A stretch of DNA of 64,000 nucleotides from Streptomyces antarcticus (GTDB lineage: Bacteria > Actinomycetota > Actinomycetes > Streptomycetales > Streptomycetaceae). Position 1 is the first letter of the stretch; the number at the start of each line of letters is the position of its first letter. Location: assembly GCF_026627255.1 (NCBI RefSeq), contig NZ_JAPNLM010000016.1, positions 95,749 to 159,748 of the forward strand, given 5' to 3'. A program made the translations under genes and the position numbers. Below the pieces are notes generated by a model. That model was not told the DNA's origin. It saw nothing but the letters and a program-made list of their open reading frames with translations, and did not search any database. Shown piece by piece: positions 1-9,600 of the stretch.

Positions 1-41
1 GGCGGGGCCGGACCGCGCTCCGCGCGCGATCCGGCCCCGCC
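1..41. terminator. GC-rich perfect hairpin at the window edge
   Basis: Twelve-base arms (1-12 and 30-41, GGCGGGGCCGGA and its complement) flank a 17-base loop. It lies downstream of the minus-strand PAC2 gene, and its other neighbour is outside the window. A transcription terminator is the simplest reading, but no clear T-tract is visible. Confidence 0.5.
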
Positions 42-50
42 GACGTTCTC

Positions 51-89
51 GTTCCCGCCGCCCGTTCCCGCCGCCCGTTCCCGCCGCCC
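51..89. repeat. 13-bp tandem repeat, three exact copies
   Basis: The unit GTTCCCGCCGCCC occurs at 51-63, 64-76 and 77-89 without a mismatch. It sits between two hairpins downstream of the PAC2 gene. It is probably slippage in non-coding DNA and should vary in copy number between strains. Confidence 0.8.
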
Positions 90-109
90 GGCCCCGCGGG
101 GCCGGGCGG
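84..109 (-). terminator. 26-bp perfect palindrome after PAC2 gene
   Basis: CCGCCCGGCCCCG at 84-96 is followed directly by its complement at 97-109. It begins 12 bases past the stop of the minus-strand PAC2 gene and would form a 13-bp stem (less the bases needed for a loop). It is the likely 3' end of that transcript. Confidence 0.55.
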
Positions 110-121
110 CACGGAGCCGGC

Positions 122-1132
122 CTACGCCTCCGGCGTTCCCGGCTCGGGCGGAGTGTCCTCGTCCGGCTGGGCCGCCGCCTGGGGCGGCGCGGACTCCTCC
201 CCGGCGACCTCCGGCTTGCGCTTCGGCGCCCGGGGGAGCCCGCTGGACGGATCCCGCAGGTACGTCGCGTCACCCGGCTCCGCGGCGGCGGACGGGTCTC
301 GCCGCCTCAGGTACCGCTCGAACTCCCGGGCGATGGCGTCGCCGGACGCCTCGGGCAGGTCGGCGGTGTCCCGCGCCTCCTCCAGCGTCTGGACGTACTC
401 CGCCACCTCGCTGTCCTCGGCCGCCAGTTGGTCCACGCCCAGCTGCCACGCCCGGGCGTCCTCCGGCAGTTCGCCCAGCGGGATCCGGATGTCGATCAGG
501 TCCTCCAGCCGGTTCAGCAGGGCCAGCGTCGCCTTCGGGTTGGGCGGCTGGGACACGTAGTGCGGCACCGCCGCCCACAGCGACACCGCCGGTACCCCCG
601 CGTGCGTGCACGCCTCCTGGAGGATGCCGACGATGCCCGTCGGGCCCTCGTACTTCGTCTCCTCCAGGTCCATCGTCCGGGCCAGGTCCGCGTCCGAGGT
701 GACCCCGCTCACCGGAACCGGCCGCGTGTGCGGCGTGTCCCCGAGCAGTGCCCCCAGGATGACCACCATCTCCACACCCAGCTCGTGGGCGAAGCCGAGG
801 ATCTCGTTGCAGAACGACCGCCACCGCATGGACGGTTCGATCCCCCGTACGAGCACCAGGTCGCGCGGCTTCGCGCCGCCGATCCGGACCACCGACAGCC
901 GTGTCGTCGGCCAGGTGATCTTCCGTACCCCGTTGTCCAGCCACACCGTCGGCCGGTTGACCTGGAAATCGTAGTAGTCCTCGGCGTCGAGCGCCGCGAA
1001 CACCTCGCCCTTCCACTCCCGGTCCAGGTGGGCGACCGCGCCGGAGGCGGCGTCACCCGCGTCGTTCCAGCCCTCGAACGCGGCCACCATGACCGGGTCG
1101 ATCAGCTCGGGCACGCCCTCAAGCTCGATCAC
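122..1132 (-). CDS. PAC2 family protein
   Basis: A 336-residue protein starting at GTG 1132 with AAGGAG 8 bases upstream. The N-terminus has the PAC2-family look: a pIDP/FEGWNDAGDAA segment (about residues 10-30) and a central VILGALLGDTPHTRP stretch. The acidic, proline-rich C-terminal tail (after about residue 275) is typical of actinobacterial members. The family is named for eukaryotic proteasome assembly chaperone 2, and its bacterial function is unproven. It follows glpD on the same strand, but a hairpin at 1211-1240 separates them, so it probably has its own promoter. In S. coelicolor an unknown gene also lies beyond gylB. Whether it has any link to the proteasome locus 20 kb away is speculation. 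Confidence 0.85.
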   Translation of the reverse strand: MIELEGVPELIDPVMVAAFEGWNDAGDAASGAVAHLDREWKGEVFAALDAEDYYDFQVNRPTVWLDNGVRKITWPTTRLSVVRIGGAKPRDLVLVRGIEPSMRWRSFCNEILGFAHELGVEMVVILGALLGDTPHTRPVPVSGVTSDADLARTMDLEETKYEGPTGIVGILQEACTHAGVPAVSLWAAVPHYVSQPPNPKATLALLNRLEDLIDIRIPLGELPEDARAWQLGVDQLAAEDSEVAEYVQTLEEARDTADLPEASGDAIAREFERYLRRRDPSAAAEPGDATYLRDPSSGLPRAPKRKPEVAGEESAPPQAAAQPDEDTPPEPGTPEA

Positions 1133-1210
1133 CCAGGTCTCCTTCCGAAGTTCCCTTGCGTACGTGGGTCAGCCTAAGCCTTGAAGGGACATCGGCCACA
1201 GCCCACGACG

Positions 1211-1240
1211 GAGGGGCGGTTCCCCTCGGAACCGCCCCTC
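1211..1240 (-). terminator. terminator of the glycerol operon
   Basis: A perfect 13-bp stem (1211-1223 with 1228-1240) with a 4-base loop lies 20 bases past the glpD stop codon. It marks the likely end of the glpF-glpK-glpD transcript and separates it from the PAC2 gene. Confidence 0.75.
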
Positions 1241-1259
1241 TTCCCCACCTGCGCGAGAG

Positions 1260-2867
1260 CTAAGCCTTGTGGCCCAGCATCTCCTCGACCCGGGCGCGCA
1301 CGGAGGCGTCGTCCAGACCGCGGACCGTCACCGTCGTGCGCCGGCGCAGCACGTCGTCCACCGTCTGCGCCCACTCGTTGTCGCGGGCGTAGGCGACCTG
1401 CGCCCAGATCTCGGGGCCGTCCGGGTGGATGCGCTCGGCCAGCGCCGGGTTCTCGTTGGCGATGCGCGCGATGTCGAACGCGAGCGAGCCGTAGTGCGAG
1501 GCCAGGTGGCGCGCGGTCAGCGGGTCCATCCGGGAGCCGGGCTCGCGGTCCACCAGCAGCCGGTGCGCGACCGCGTTCGGGTTGGCGACACCGGGCAGCG
1601 GGATCCGGCGCACGAGCGACTTCGCCGGCTCCATGTCCTCGGTCAGCGGGCTGCCCGGGAGCTTCGCCAGCTTGTCCATGACCACGCGGCCGATGTGGCG
1701 GTACGTGGTCCACTTGCCGCCGGCCACCGACAGCATGCCGCCGGCGCCCTCGGAGACGACCGTCTCGCGCTTGGCCTTCTCGACGCCGCCGGGGCCGCCG
1801 GGCAGCACCCGCAGGCCCGCGAAGGCGTACGTCATCAGCGAGCGGTCCAGGTCCGCGTCCTTCACGGAGAAGGCCGCCTCGTCCAGGATCTGCTGGATGT
1901 CGGACTCGGTGGCGCGCACGTCGCCCGGGTCGCCCTCGTACACCTCGTCGGTGGTGCCGAGCAGCAGCTGGTCCTCCCAGGGGAGGGCGAAGGTGATGCG
2001 GTACTTGTCGATCGGGGTGGCCATGGCGGCCTTCCACGGCGACTTGCGCTTCATGACGATGTGCGCGCCCTTGGAGAGGCGGATCGACGGCATGGAGTGC
2101 TTGTCCTCCATGCGCCGCAGGTGGTCCACCCACGGGCCGGTGGCGTTGAGCACGACGCGCGCGTCGACCCCGAACTCGGTGCCGTCCAGGCGGTCCTTGA
2201 GCTCGGCGCCGGAGACCCGGCCGCGCGTGGTGCGCAGTCCGGTGACCTCGGCGTGGTTCAGGACGACCGCACCCGACTCGACGGCCGCGCGGACCGTCAT
2301 GACGGCGACGCGGGAGTCGTTCATCTGGTGGTCGTAGTAGACCGCGACGGCCTTGAGGTTGTCCGTCTTCAGACCCGGGTTGTCGGCGACGGCGCGGGCC
2401 GGCGAGATGACCTTGCCGATGCCGTCGCCGAAGGCCGAGAGGGCGGAGTAGGCGAAGACGCCCGCACCCAGCTTGGCCGCGCCCACCGGACCGCCCTTGT
2501 ACACGGGGAGGTAGAAGGTGAGCGGGTTGACCAGGTGCGGGGCCACGTCCTTGGCCAGGACCCGGCGCTCGTGGTGGTTCTCGGCCACCAGCTTGACCGC
2601 GCCGGTCTGGAGGTAGCGCAAACCGCCGTGGACGAGCTTGGAGGAGGCGGAGGAAGTGGCGCCGGCGAAGTCGCCGGCGTCCACCATGGCGACCCGCAGA
2701 CCCGACTGCGCGGCGTGCCAGGCCACCGAGGTGCCCAGGATCCCACCGCCGATGACCAGCAGGTCGTACGTGGCCTTGGCCAACTGCTCACGGGTCTCGG
2801 CGCGGCTCGGGTTCGAGCCGGCGGTCGGGTGCGTACCCAGGGTGGGAACGCTCTGCAGGGTGCTCAT
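1260..2867 (-). CDS. glpD: aerobic glycerol-3-phosphate dehydrogenase
   Basis: 535 residues. It oxidises sn-glycerol 3-phosphate to dihydroxyacetone phosphate, passing electrons through FAD to the quinone pool at the membrane. The dinucleotide motif GGGILG is at about residues 41-46, followed by the conserved SSKLVHGGLRYL segment, and a C-terminal DAO_C domain is present. The start ATG 2867 has AGGAG 9 bases upstream. It is the third gene of the glpF-glpK-glpD order, equivalent to gylB in Streptomyces, 44 bases after glpK, so co-transcription is expected. Induction by glycerol through GylR is known for the S. coelicolor operon and is inferred here. Length is normal for the family. Confidence 0.95.
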   Translation of the reverse strand: MSTLQSVPTLGTHPTAGSNPSRAETREQLAKATYDLLVIGGGILGTSVAWHAAQSGLRVAMVDAGDFAGATSSASSKLVHGGLRYLQTGAVKLVAENHHERRVLAKDVAPHLVNPLTFYLPVYKGGPVGAAKLGAGVFAYSALSAFGDGIGKVISPARAVADNPGLKTDNLKAVAVYYDHQMNDSRVAVMTVRAAVESGAVVLNHAEVTGLRTTRGRVSGAELKDRLDGTEFGVDARVVLNATGPWVDHLRRMEDKHSMPSIRLSKGAHIVMKRKSPWKAAMATPIDKYRITFALPWEDQLLLGTTDEVYEGDPGDVRATESDIQQILDEAAFSVKDADLDRSLMTYAFAGLRVLPGGPGGVEKAKRETVVSEGAGGMLSVAGGKWTTYRHIGRVVMDKLAKLPGSPLTEDMEPAKSLVRRIPLPGVANPNAVAHRLLVDREPGSRMDPLTARHLASHYGSLAFDIARIANENPALAERIHPDGPEIWAQVAYARDNEWAQTVDDVLRRRTTVTVRGLDDASVRARVEEMLGHKA

Positions 2868-2911
2868 ATCCGTTGACTCCTACTTACTCGTCGATTGCGC
2901 CGGCCGTACGG

Positions 2912-4453
2912 TCAGCTGGCGTCTTCGTCGTCGACCCAGCCCATGGACCGCTCGACGGCCTTGAGCCAGCTCTTGTACTCGCGGTCCCGCTGCTCGGCGG
3001 GCATGCGCGGGGTCCACTCGGCCGCGCGGCGCCAGTTGGCGCGCAGGGCGTCGGTGTCGGGCCAGAAGCCGACGGCCAGGCCGGCGGCGTAGGCGGCGCC
3101 GAGGCAGGTGGTCTCGGCGACCATCGGGCGCACCACGGGGGCGTCCAGGAAGTCCGAGAGCGTCTGCATCAGCAGGTTGTTGGAGGTCATGCCGCCGTCG
3201 ACCTTGAGGGCGGCGAGCTCGACGCCCGAGTCCTTGGTCATGGCGTCGGTGATCTCGCGGGTCTGCCAGGCGGTGGCCTCCAGGACGGCACGGGCGATGT
3301 GCGCCTTGGTGACGTACCGGGTGAGGCCGGTGATCACGCCGCGGGCGTCGGAGCGCCAGTACGGGGCGAACAGGCCGGAGAAGGCCGGCACGAAGTACGC
3401 GCCGCCGTTGTCTTCGACGGAGGAGGCCAGGGTCTCGATCTCGGCCGCGGACTTGATCAGGCCCATCTGGTCGCGCATCCACTGGACGAGCGAGCCGGTG
3501 ACGGCGATGGAGCCCTCCAGCGCGTAGACCGGCTTCTCGTCGCCGATCTTGTAGCCGACCGTGGTCAGCAGGCCGCTGTAGGAGTTGATGATCTTGTCAC
3601 CGGTGTTCATCAGCATGAACGTGCCGGTGCCGTACGTGGACTTGGCCTCGCCCTCGGCGAAACAGGTCTGGCCGAACAGGGCGGCCTGCTGGTCACCGAG
3701 CGCAGAGGCGACGGGGACGCCCGCCAGGACGCCCTCCTTGACCTCGCCGTAGACCTCGGCGGAGGACCGGATCTCCGGGAGGACGTTGAGCGGCACGCCC
3801 ATGGACTCGGCGATGCGCTCGTCCCACGTGAGGTTGTGCAGGTTCATCAGCATGGTGCGCGAGGCGTTGGTGACGTCGGTGACGTGCACGCCGCCCTGGG
3901 CGCCGCCGGTGAGGTTCCAGATGACCCACGAGTCCATGGTGCCGAAGAGGATGTCGCCCGCCTCGGCGCGCTCGCGCAGGCCCTCGACGTTGTCGAGCAG
4001 CCAGCGGGCCTTCGGGCCGGCGAAGTAGCTCGCCAGCGGGAGGCCGGTCTCGCGGCGGAAGCGGTCCTGGCCGACGTTGCGGCCGAGCTCCTTGCACAGG
4101 GCGTCGGTGCGGGTGTCCTGCCAGACGAGCGCGTTGTGCACGGGCTCGCCGGTGTGGCGGTCCCACATGAGGGTGGTCTCGCGCTGGTTGGTGATGCCCA
4201 CGGCCTTGACGTCGGCGGAGGTGAAGCCGGGGACGTCCTGGGCGGCCTTGGCGATGGCCCCGGCGACGACCTCCTGGACGTTGGTCCAGATCTCGGTGGC
4301 GTCGTGCTCGACCCAGCCCGGCTTCGGGAAGATCTGCTCGTGCTCCTTCTGGTCGACGGCGACGATGCGGCCGTCGCGGTCGAACACGATGCAGCGGGAG
4401 GAGGTGGTGCCCTGGTCGATCGCGGCGATGAAGGGGCCGGTGCTGCTGGTCAT
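2912..4453 (-). CDS. glpK: glycerol kinase
   Basis: 513 residues, the full family length. It phosphorylates glycerol with ATP to sn-glycerol 3-phosphate in the cytoplasm. The FGGY-kinase N-terminal motif AAIDQGTTSSR (about residue 10) and the PKPGWVEHD segment are plain, and the C-terminal domain carries the LKVDGGMTSNNLLMQ nucleotide-binding stretch. ATG 4453 has AGGAG upstream. It lies between glpF (75 bases upstream) and glpD and matches gylA of the Streptomyces glycerol operon. Confidence 0.96.
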   Translation of the reverse strand: MTSSTGPFIAAIDQGTTSSRCIVFDRDGRIVAVDQKEHEQIFPKPGWVEHDATEIWTNVQEVVAGAIAKAAQDVPGFTSADVKAVGITNQRETTLMWDRHTGEPVHNALVWQDTRTDALCKELGRNVGQDRFRRETGLPLASYFAGPKARWLLDNVEGLRERAEAGDILFGTMDSWVIWNLTGGAQGGVHVTDVTNASRTMLMNLHNLTWDERIAESMGVPLNVLPEIRSSAEVYGEVKEGVLAGVPVASALGDQQAALFGQTCFAEGEAKSTYGTGTFMLMNTGDKIINSYSGLLTTVGYKIGDEKPVYALEGSIAVTGSLVQWMRDQMGLIKSAAEIETLASSVEDNGGAYFVPAFSGLFAPYWRSDARGVITGLTRYVTKAHIARAVLEATAWQTREITDAMTKDSGVELAALKVDGGMTSNNLLMQTLSDFLDAPVVRPMVAETTCLGAAYAAGLAVGFWPDTDALRANWRRAAEWTPRMPAEQRDREYKSWLKAVERSMGWVDDEDAS

Positions 4454-4528
4454 GTGGCTGCTCCTGGCAGGTCGTGAGTAGGCGGAATCAGGGTGCGGTG
4501 CGGATCTTGCGATCGCTGCCGATGCTGA

Positions 4529-5311
4529 TCAGGCGAACGCGATGTTGTACAGACCACCGGCTATGACGGCACCGACGAGCGGGCCGACCACCGGGATCCA
4601 GGAGTATCCCCAGTCGGAGCCGCCCTTGTGGGGAAGCGGCAGCAGGGAGTGGACGATGCGCGGGCCGAGGTCGCGGACCGGGTTGATCGCGTAGCCGGTC
4701 GGGCCGCCCAGCGAGAGGCCGATGCCGACGACCACGAAGGAGGTGATCAGGACGCCGATGACACCGAGGCCCTTGCCGTCGTCCTGGAGGCCCTGGGTCA
4801 GGATGGCCAGGATCAGGACGGCGGTGCCGATGATCTCGGTGGCGAGGTTCTGGACGGTGTTGCGGATCTCGGGGCCCGTGGAGAAGACGCCGAGCACCGG
4901 ACCGGCCTGGTCGTGCGGGTGCGGGTCCTCGGGGCCGAGCTTCGCGTCGCGGATGTGCTCCGGGTCCGCCAGGTGGGCGCGGAACTGGCCGTAGTACGTG
5001 ATCCACATCAGGACCGCGCCGATCATCGCGCCGAGGAGCTGTCCGGCGAGGTAGACCGGAACGTCGCCCCAGACGCCGTCCTTGACGGCGATGCCGACGG
5101 TGACCGCCGGGTTGAGGTGCGCGCCGGAGAGCGGTGCGGAGACGTATGCGGCGATCAGGACGGCGAAACCCCAGCCGAACGTGATGGCCAGCCAGCCCGC
5201 GTTGCGGGCCTTGGAGCTCTTGAGGGTGACGGCGGCGCAGACGCCGCCACCGAGCAGAGTGAGCAGGGCGGTACCGATGGTCTCGCCGATGAAGATGTCG
5301 GAGCTGGACAC
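4529..5311 (-). CDS. glpF: glycerol uptake facilitator (aquaglyceroporin)
   Basis: 260 residues with six hydrophobic segments; it lets glycerol diffuse through the membrane. The first pore motif is AHLNPAVTVG. The second reads AINPVRDLGPR, so the usual NPA is NPV there, while the following R-D pair typical of glyceroporins is kept. I start at GTG 5311 because AAAGGAG lies 5 bases before it. An upstream ATG at 5329 would place that Shine-Dalgarno inside the gene, so an annotation beginning at the ATG is less likely. It is the first gene of the glycerol operon (gylC equivalent). A long loop of about 30 residues in the middle (RDAKLGPEDPHPHDQ) is unusual but seen in actinobacterial homologues. 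Confidence 0.92.
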   Translation of the reverse strand: MSSSDIFIGETIGTALLTLLGGGVCAAVTLKSSKARNAGWLAITFGWGFAVLIAAYVSAPLSGAHLNPAVTVGIAVKDGVWGDVPVYLAGQLLGAMIGAVLMWITYYGQFRAHLADPEHIRDAKLGPEDPHPHDQAGPVLGVFSTGPEIRNTVQNLATEIIGTAVLILAILTQGLQDDGKGLGVIGVLITSFVVVGIGLSLGGPTGYAINPVRDLGPRIVHSLLPLPHKGGSDWGYSWIPVVGPLVGAVIAGGLYNIAFA

Positions 5312-5437
5312 CCGCGACTCCTTTGTCATACGTCCAGGGGTGGGCGGACACCGGGTCCCACCGGTGGTTCCGCGCACTCGGTGAGTGCTGCACCGGCCCT
5401 TGGCCTTGCCTCACCCTAACGCGTATTGCCGTTAGGT

Positions 5438-5454
5438 GTTCGACAATGCCGACC
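5438..5454. promoter_or_regulatory. putative GylR operator, glpF promoter
   Basis: GTTCGACAATGCCGACC lies 127-143 bases upstream of the glpF start. On the minus strand it reads TTGTCG, usable as a -35 box. The same TTCGACAATGC core occurs before gylR at 6456-6472. Two occurrences of such an AT-richer word in the only two GylR-controlled promoter regions support operator function. Confidence 0.6.
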
Positions 5455-5588
5455 GGTGAACGGCAGTTTTCCGCCCAGGTGAAGATTGCGTCAAGGGGCG
5501 GCCAGGCCAAAGTGTCGGATCGTTACCGCTCGGTGGGATCAGCCAAATCCGGCCATCAGATGGTCGGGATAAGGCGAAAAGAAGGCAT

Positions 5589-5621
5589 GAAAAAGCCAGG
5601 CCCTGGCTGAGAAGGGCCTGG
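5589..5621 (-). terminator. intrinsic terminator of gylR
   Basis: Read on the minus strand, a 9-bp stem (5613-5621 with 5596-5604) is followed by CTTTTTC. It lies just past the gylR stop at 5639, and so insulates gylR from the glpF promoter. Confidence 0.8.
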
Positions 5622-5638
5622 GAAGGGCTACGCGGGCC

Positions 5639-6406
5639 CTAGAACCGGCCTGCGCCGAGATCGCGTGAAACAGCGCGCGCACAGTCCCGTACGGACGCGA
5701 TGAGGGCCGCACGGGGCTCCCCGGCGTCCCCGCAGACCCGCTCCACGGCCCCCGCGACCGCCACCGCGCCCACCGGCATGCGGCGCCGGTTGTGGATGGG
5801 GGCCGCCACGGAGGCGATGCCGTCCCAGGTCTCCTCGACGTCGGCGGCCCAGCCGCGGGCCCGGGTCAGGTCCAGGATCTCCTCGAAGCCGGCGCCGTCC
5901 GTGACGGTCCGCGGGGTGAACGCCTCGCGCTCCACCTCCACGGCCTGCGTGTGCGCGACCGGGTCGTACGCCGACAGCACCTTGCCCAGCGCGGTCGAGT
6001 GCAGCGGCTGCATCGCCCCGACCTCCAGCACCTGACGGCTGTCGTCGGGCCGGAACACGTGGTGCATGATCAGCACCCCGCTCTTGTGCAGCACGCCCAC
6101 GTACACGCTCTCGCCGCTCGCCCGGGCCAGGTCGTCCGTCCAGACCAGGGCGCGGGCGCGCAGCTCGTGCACGTCGAGGTAGCTGTTGCCCAGGCGCAGC
6201 AGCTCCGCGCCCAGCTGGTAGCGGCCGGAGGCCGCGTCCTGCTCCACGAAGCCCTCGGCCTGCAGGGTGCGCAGGATGCCGTGGGCCGTCCCCTTGGCGA
6301 GGCCGAGGGACGAGGCCACGTCCGACAGGCCCAGTCGGCGTTCACCGCCGGCCAGGAGCCGCAGCATCGCAGCGGCTCGTTCGAGCGACTGGATGTTCCG
6401 TGCCAT
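5639..6406 (-). CDS. gylR: IclR-family regulator of the glycerol operon
   Basis: 255 residues. The winged HTH (about residues 5-65: IQSLERAAAMLRLL, then LGLSDVASSLGLAKGTAHGILRTLQAEGF) is followed by the IclR effector domain. The start ATG 6406 has GGAGG 8 bases upstream; longer open frame upstream of it lacks this and runs through the promoter. In S. coelicolor GylR is a negatively autoregulated, glycerol-3-phosphate-responsive repressor of gylCAB. Here the gene order is the same, with similar sites before both transcripts and a terminator between. I name it on family plus context. Confidence 0.9.
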   Translation of the reverse strand: MARNIQSLERAAAMLRLLAGGERRLGLSDVASSLGLAKGTAHGILRTLQAEGFVEQDAASGRYQLGAELLRLGNSYLDVHELRARALVWTDDLARASGESVYVGVLHKSGVLIMHHVFRPDDSRQVLEVGAMQPLHSTALGKVLSAYDPVAHTQAVEVEREAFTPRTVTDGAGFEEILDLTRARGWAADVEETWDGIASVAAPIHNRRRMPVGAVAVAGAVERVCGDAGEPRAALIASVRDCARAVSRDLGAGRF

Positions 6407-6455
6407 CGCGCAGCCTCCTGCTGACGTTGCTGTCCATACTGACTGTGTTGATGTG

Positions 6456-6472
6456 GTTCGACAATGCTGAAC
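6456..6472. promoter_or_regulatory. putative GylR autoregulatory operator
   Basis: GTTCGACAATGCTGAAC is an imperfect dyad (GTTC and GAAC ends, CA-n-TG centre) 50-66 bases upstream of the gylR start. On the minus strand it supplies TTGTCG, with CAGTAT 17 bases further on, a plausible promoter. A second dyad, GGTCGATGCCGACC, follows at about 6478-6492. The core matches the glpF-promoter site. Confidence 0.6.
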
Positions 6473-6683
6473 AGTATCGGTCGATGCCGACCTCGCGCAT
6501 GGCCGACCGGGACGCGCGTGTCCCGCGGACCCCCGCACTCCGCCCGGCCCCCGCCACAGAATGCAGTCCGCCACGTGGGACAACCCCACCGGGGCCCGGG
6601 GCACACGGTTACCCTGACCGCGTGCACCCTTGACACAGAGGGGGTGCAAAGCCGACAGCCGTCGCATCCCAGGGAGCTCAAGC

Positions 6684-9600
6684 ATGGCCTCGTTGCCGAA
6701 CCTGCCCGCTGACACCCAGACCCGGGCCGATGCCCTCCGAGAGGCGCTGGCCACCCGCGTGGTGGTCGCGGACGGTGCGATGGGGACGATGCTCCAGGAG
6801 CAGGATCCGTCGCTGGAGGACTTCCAGCAGCTGGAGGGCTGTAACGAGGTTCTGAACGCGACGCGTCCGGACATCGTGCGGACGGTCCACGAGGCGTATT
6901 TCTCGGTGGGTGTGGACTGCGTCGAGACGAACACGTTCGGTGCGAACTACGCGGCGCTGGCGGAGTACGACATTGCGGAGCGGAACTTCGAGCTGTCTGA
7001 GGCGGGTGCGCGGATCGCCCGTGAGGTCGCGGACGAGTTCACCGTGGCGACGGGGCGGCAGCGGTGGGTGCTGGGCTCGATGGGTCCGGGCACCAAGCTG
7101 CCGACGCTGGGCCACATCACCTACGCGCAGATCCGTGACGCCTATCAGATCAACGCGGAGGGCCTGATCTCGGGCGGTGCGGACGCGCTGCTGGTGGAGA
7201 CGACCCAGGACCTGCTGCAGACGAAGTCCTCGGTGATCGGCGCGCACCGGGCGATGGCCGCTCTGGGCGTGTCGGTGCCGCTGATCTGCTCGGTCACGGT
7301 GGAGACGACCGGGACGATGCTGCTGGGCTCGGAGATCGGCGCGGCGCTGACGGCGCTGGAGCCGCTGGGCATCGACATGATCGGCCTGAACTGCGCCACC
7401 GGTCCCGCGGAGATGAGCGAGCATCTGCGCTACCTGGCGCGCAACGCGCGTATCCCGATCTCCTGCATGCCCAACGCGGGCCTGCCGGTCCTGACGAAGG
7501 ACGGCGCGCACTACCCGCTGTCGGCCTCGGAGCTGGCGGACGCGCAGGAGACGTTCGTGCGGGAGTACGGGCTGTCGCTGGTCGGCGGCTGCTGCGGCAC
7601 CACCCCGGAACACCTGCGCCAGGTCGTCGAACGGGTCCGGGGTACGGAGGTCACCGCGCGCAGCCCCCAGCCGGAGCCGGGCGCGGCCTCGCTGTACCAG
7701 ACGGTGCCGTTCCGGCAGGACACCGCGTACATGGCGATCGGTGAGCGGACGAACGCCAACGGGTCGAAGAAGTTCCGCGACGCGATGCTGGAGGCGCGCT
7801 GGGACGACTGTGTGGAGATGGCCCGTGACCAGATCCGCGAGGGCGCCCACATGCTCGACCTGTGCATCGACTACGTCGGCCGCGACGGCGTCGCGGACAT
7901 GCGGGAGCTGGCCGGGCGGTTCGCCACGGCCTCGACCCTGCCGATCGTCCTGGACTCCACCGAGGTCCCCGTCCTCCAGGCAGGCCTGGAGAAGCTCGGC
8001 GGCCGGGCGGTGATCAACTCGGTCAACTACGAGGACGGCGACGGTCCGGAGTCCCGCTTCGCGAAGGTGACCGAGCTGGCGCGGGAGCACGGTGCCGCGC
8101 TGATCGCGCTGACCATCGACGAGGAGGGCCAGGCCCGCACCGTCGAGCACAAGGTCGCCATCGCCCAGCGCCTCATCGCCGACCTGACGGGGAACTGGGG
8201 CATCCGCGAGTCCGACATCCTCATCGACACCCTGACCTTCACGATCTGCACGGGTCAGGAGGAGTCCCGTAAGGACGGCATCGCCACGATCGAGGCGATC
8301 CGCGAGCTGAAGCGCCGCCACCCCGACGTGCAGACGACGCTGGGCCTGTCGAACATCTCCTTCGGCCTGAACCCGGCCGCCCGTGTCCTGCTGAACTCGG
8401 TGTTCCTGGACGAGTGCGTCAAGGCGGGCCTGGACTCGGCGATCGTGCACGCCTCGAAGATCCTGCCGATCGCCCGGTTCGACGAGGAGCAGGTCACCAC
8501 CGCCCTGGACCTGATCTACGACCGGCGTGCCGAGGGTTACGACCCGCTGCAGAAGCTGATGGCGCTCTTCGAGGGCGTCAACACCAAGTCGCTGAAGGCC
8601 GGCCGCGCCGAGGAACTCCTCGCCCTGCCCCTCGACGAGCGCCTCCAGCGCCGGATCATCGACGGCGAGAAGAACGGACTGGGCGCCGACCTCGACGAGG
8701 CCCTGGAGACCCGGCCCGCCCTGGCCATCGTCAACGACACCCTCCTGGAGGGCATGAAGGTCGTCGGCGAACTCTTCGGCTCCGGCCAGATGCAGCTCCC
8801 GTTCGTGCTGCAGTCCGCCGAGGTGATGAAGACGGCGGTGGCCTACCTGGAACCGCACATGGAGAAGACCGACGCGGACGGCAAGGGCACCATCGTCCTG
8901 GCCACCGTCCGCGGTGACGTCCACGACATCGGCAAGAACCTCGTCGACATCATCCTGACGAACAACGGCTACAACGTCGTGAACATCGGCATCAAGCAGC
9001 CGGTATCGGCGATCCTCGAGGCCGCGGCGGAGCACCGCGCCGACGTGATCGGCATGTCCGGCCTCCTGGTGAAGTCGACCGTGATCATGAAGGAGAACCT
9101 CCAGGAGCTGAACCAGCGCAAGCTGGCCGCTGACTACCCGGTCATCCTCGGCGGCGCCGCCCTCACCCGCGCCTACGTCGAGCAGGACCTCCACGAGATC
9201 TACGAGGGCGAAGTCCGCTACGCCCGCGACGCCTTCGAGGGCCTGCGCCTCATGGACGCCCTGATCGCCGTGAAGCGCGGCGTCCCCGGCGCGTCCCTGC
9301 CCGAGCTCAAGCAGCGCCGCGTCGCCAAGCGGGCCACGCCCGTCCTGGAGGCGGAGGAGCCGGAGGAGCCCGGCGGCCGCTCCGACGTGTCCGTCGACAA
9401 CCCCGTTCCCACCCCGCCGTTCTGGGGCACCCGCGTCGTCAAGGGCATCCCGCTCAAGGACTACGCCTCCTGGCTCGACGAAGGCGCCCTCTTCAAGGGG
9501 CAGTGGGGCCTCAAACAGGCCCGCAACGGCCCCACCTACGAAGAACTCGTCGAAAGCGACGGCCGCCCCCGCCTGCGCGGCCTCCTCGACCGCCTCCACA

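Noticed and set aside
428..1177. Long open frames on the opposite strand of nearly every gene (for example 428-1177 or 6678-10223)
   Set aside because: They mirror the third-position GC bias of the real genes, have Arg/Pro/Ala-rich low-complexity products and no family motifs.
5312..5377. ATG starts upstream of GTG 5311 for glpF
   Set aside because: The good Shine-Dalgarno AAAGGAG lies between the ATG at 5329 and the GTG, so it can only serve the GTG.
6623..6648. Inverted repeat TGCACCC/GGGTGCA upstream of metH, considered as part of a B12 or SAH riboswitch, with TTGACA between the arms
   Set aside because: Only 7 bp, no conserved riboswitch core such as a B12 box could be found, and no -10 box at proper spacing from the TTGACA.
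6630..6683. TTG start extending metH by 18 residues
   Set aside because: No ribosome site before it, whereas AGGGAG precedes ATG 6684, and the extra residues are not MetH-like.
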